NCBI GenBank assembly: GCA_020354645.1
Contig: CP070652.1
Location: 3,614,163 to 3,678,162, forward strand
DNA: 64,000 bases
From: Deltaproteobacteria bacterium
GTDB lineage: Bacteria; Desulfobacterota; Desulfobacteria; Desulfobacterales; G020354645
Reading direction: 5' to 3'
Every line of letters starts with the position of its first letter. The stretch's first letter is position 1. Below the pieces are notes generated by a model. That model was given only the letters and a program-made list of their open reading frames with translations. It was not told the origin of the DNA and ran no database searches. Shown here piece after piece: positions 63,096 through 64,000 of the stretch. A program made the position numbers and the translations under genes.

Positions 63096-63740
63096 TTACT
63101 CCTATATAAAAATGTATTGATCTACACAAATTCCTTTAATCAGCTTGTACTTAACATTATTAATCTATATTAAGACACATTTTAAACCAGTCCAGTAGTA
63201 AATAAAAAAAAGTCAGTTGAAGCATTTCATTTAAATCCATGCTGCAGGGCGATACTTGATTTGGAGCTTGGCGCTGGGGTATTGAGAAATTATAAATAGC
63301 CAACACTAAAAACTTATTTATAGATCATAAATTTCAAAATTTCTTGAGTGGTTCAGATCCCATCTAACAATCCATATCGATTGTTAGGCCCATGGGAACA
63401 CCTGTCTTCGCATGGCTTTGCCGTGCTACACATCGCCGCCATCCGTTCCAGTGCATCGAAGGTTTTTGTTTGCTTGCCATCTTTGGATTGGGATAGCACC
63501 TGCCCGTCTTCCGGCATATAGATTGCAACTCTCCGTTTCCGGCGCGGAGGGCATCCCCGTGAATAGAACCACGAGAATAGTGAACATTGCAACAGTAGCT
63601 GTAGCCTTTTACAATTTGCGATTGAGTTATGATACTTTCCGCATTATAAGGGGTAATACACGTAAAATCTAAGATTAGTCCACTCAAAATGGCTTAGCTC
63701 GACCTCAATCTGAATTGTGTCCTGTGGGGAGGAGGTTTTC
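63096..63740. other. Gene-free region with an IS91-type remnant
   Basis: 645 bases upstream of the amidotransferase gene. Apart from the transposase remnant listed separately (63428-63541), nothing coding was recognised. The site GGGGAGGAGG just before 63741 is the ribosome site of the next gene. Confidence 0.5.
63428..63541 (-). pseudogene. IS91-family transposase fragment
   Basis: About 38 codons reading KRRVAIYMPEDGQVLSQSKD then GKQTKTFDALERMAAMC, the pattern just before the C-terminal part of IS91-type transposases (commonly GKxxKxFDALEWLAAMCSH). Nearby downstream frames are scrambled. No terminal repeats or start. A dead insertion remnant. Confidence 0.6.
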
Positions 63741-64000
63741 ATGTGCGAACTACTTGGTCTCTGTTTCAACAAAGAGGTTACCGTTCAATTGGCCTTTTTT
63801 GGACTGAAAGCTGGAGCAACGGATAATCCTGATGGGTGGGGAGTTGCCTGGTATAATGAATACGGGACCCAAGTTATTAAAGAAGCAAGGCCAGTGGACC
63901 GGAGTCGTCTTGCCATAAGCTTTCTGGAAGACTTGGGTGCTCGTTCAAGGATCTTTGTTTCACATATCCGTCGTGCGACAGCTGGTGAGGCAGGTTACGT
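63741..64000 (+). CDS. Class II glutamine amidotransferase (3' end outside window)
   Basis: First 86 residues. Met1 is followed by catalytic Cys2 (MCELLGL), then GWGVAWYN and FVSHIRRATAGEA, the N-terminal nucleophile glutaminase pattern of the YafJ/GAT class II group; Arg and Asn-loop residues are as usual. The initial Met should be removed to free Cys2. Ribosome site GGGGAGGAGG before ATG. Runs off the right edge. Confidence 0.88.
   Translation, partial: MCELLGLCFNKEVTVQLAFFGLKAGATDNPDGWGVAWYNEYGTQVIKEARPVDRSRLAISFLEDLGARSRIFVSHIRRATAGEAGY

Noticed and set aside
63364..63687. 107-codon open frame on the - strand as a gene
   Set aside because: It overlaps the transposase-like fragment in another frame, lacks a ribosome site and has no family pattern.
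1..64000. tRNA, rRNA, CRISPR array or intact prophage
   Set aside because: No T-loop sequence of a tRNA, no rRNA stretch, no regularly spaced repeats and no phage structural genes were seen by eye; a covariance-model scan would be needed to exclude short RNAs fully.

Overview
The window looks like a chromosome piece from an anaerobic, sulfate-reducer-like bacterium of the Desulfobacterota (inference). The grounds are a full set of oxygen-defence proteins typical of that group (rubrerythrin, desulfoferrodoxin, rubredoxins, flavodiiron oxygen reductase), a tri-haem c7-type cytochrome, polyferredoxins and a probable selenoprotein. No rRNA, tRNA, CRISPR array, intact insertion sequence or complete prophage was seen. 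Intergenic DNA is rich in palindromic, MITE-like elements, and there are five decayed gene remnants.

Layout. 1-2611 (+): end of a peptide-type ABC importer (permease and two ATPases). 2800-6545 (-): a MotA/ExbB-like and MotB/ExbD-like pair, an AIM24-family remnant and a YihY/BrkB membrane protein. 6967-9471 (+): thioesterase, YqeY-like protein and a secreted propeller-like protein. 9482-12159: LOG-family protein, a hypothetical gene and a GNAT acetyltransferase. 12465-18494 (-): pyruvate dehydrogenase operon (E1 alpha, E1 beta, E2, E3) followed by an aminotransferase. 18981-25051 (+): acyl-CoA dehydrogenase, a two-component system, an exported molybdopterin oxidoreductase, a small exported protein read through an in-frame TGA (candidate selenoprotein) and MsrAB. 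25052-27589 (-): dehydrogenase remnant, sugar-phosphate isomerase-like protein and inositol-phosphate synthase.

27939-39239 (all -): a redox island of extracytoplasmic proteins. It holds a CuA-type cupredoxin fused to a polyferredoxin, a TlpA thioredoxin, CcdA, a type-1 copper protein, a penta-haem cytochrome, a second CuA-type cupredoxin, a PepSY-like protein, a CcmH-like protein, an ABC ATPase with an FtsX-like permease, a DUF2318 protein and a Cys-rich secreted protein. No terminal enzyme is visible, so its electron acceptor is unknown. 39449-47980: ferritin-like protein, Crp/Fnr regulator, DUF438/hemerythrin/PAS sensor, adenylate cyclase-TPR protein, a second polyferredoxin and an HD-domain protein. 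FNR-type palindromes lie before the regulator and in the divergent polyferredoxin/HD promoter.

48055-55931 (+): oxygen and oxidative-stress island of ferredoxins, rubrerythrin, desulfoferrodoxin, rubredoxins, flavodoxin, c7 cytochrome, a flavin reductase-ArsC fusion and flavodiiron protein. Electrons probably pass from ferredoxin, flavodoxin and rubredoxin to rubrerythrin, desulfoferrodoxin and the flavodiiron protein. 56009-62231 (-): a TolC, adaptor, RND pump operon ending in a P-II-like gene. 62685-64000: a small membrane protein, an IS91-type transposase remnant and the start of a class II glutamine amidotransferase cut by the window edge.
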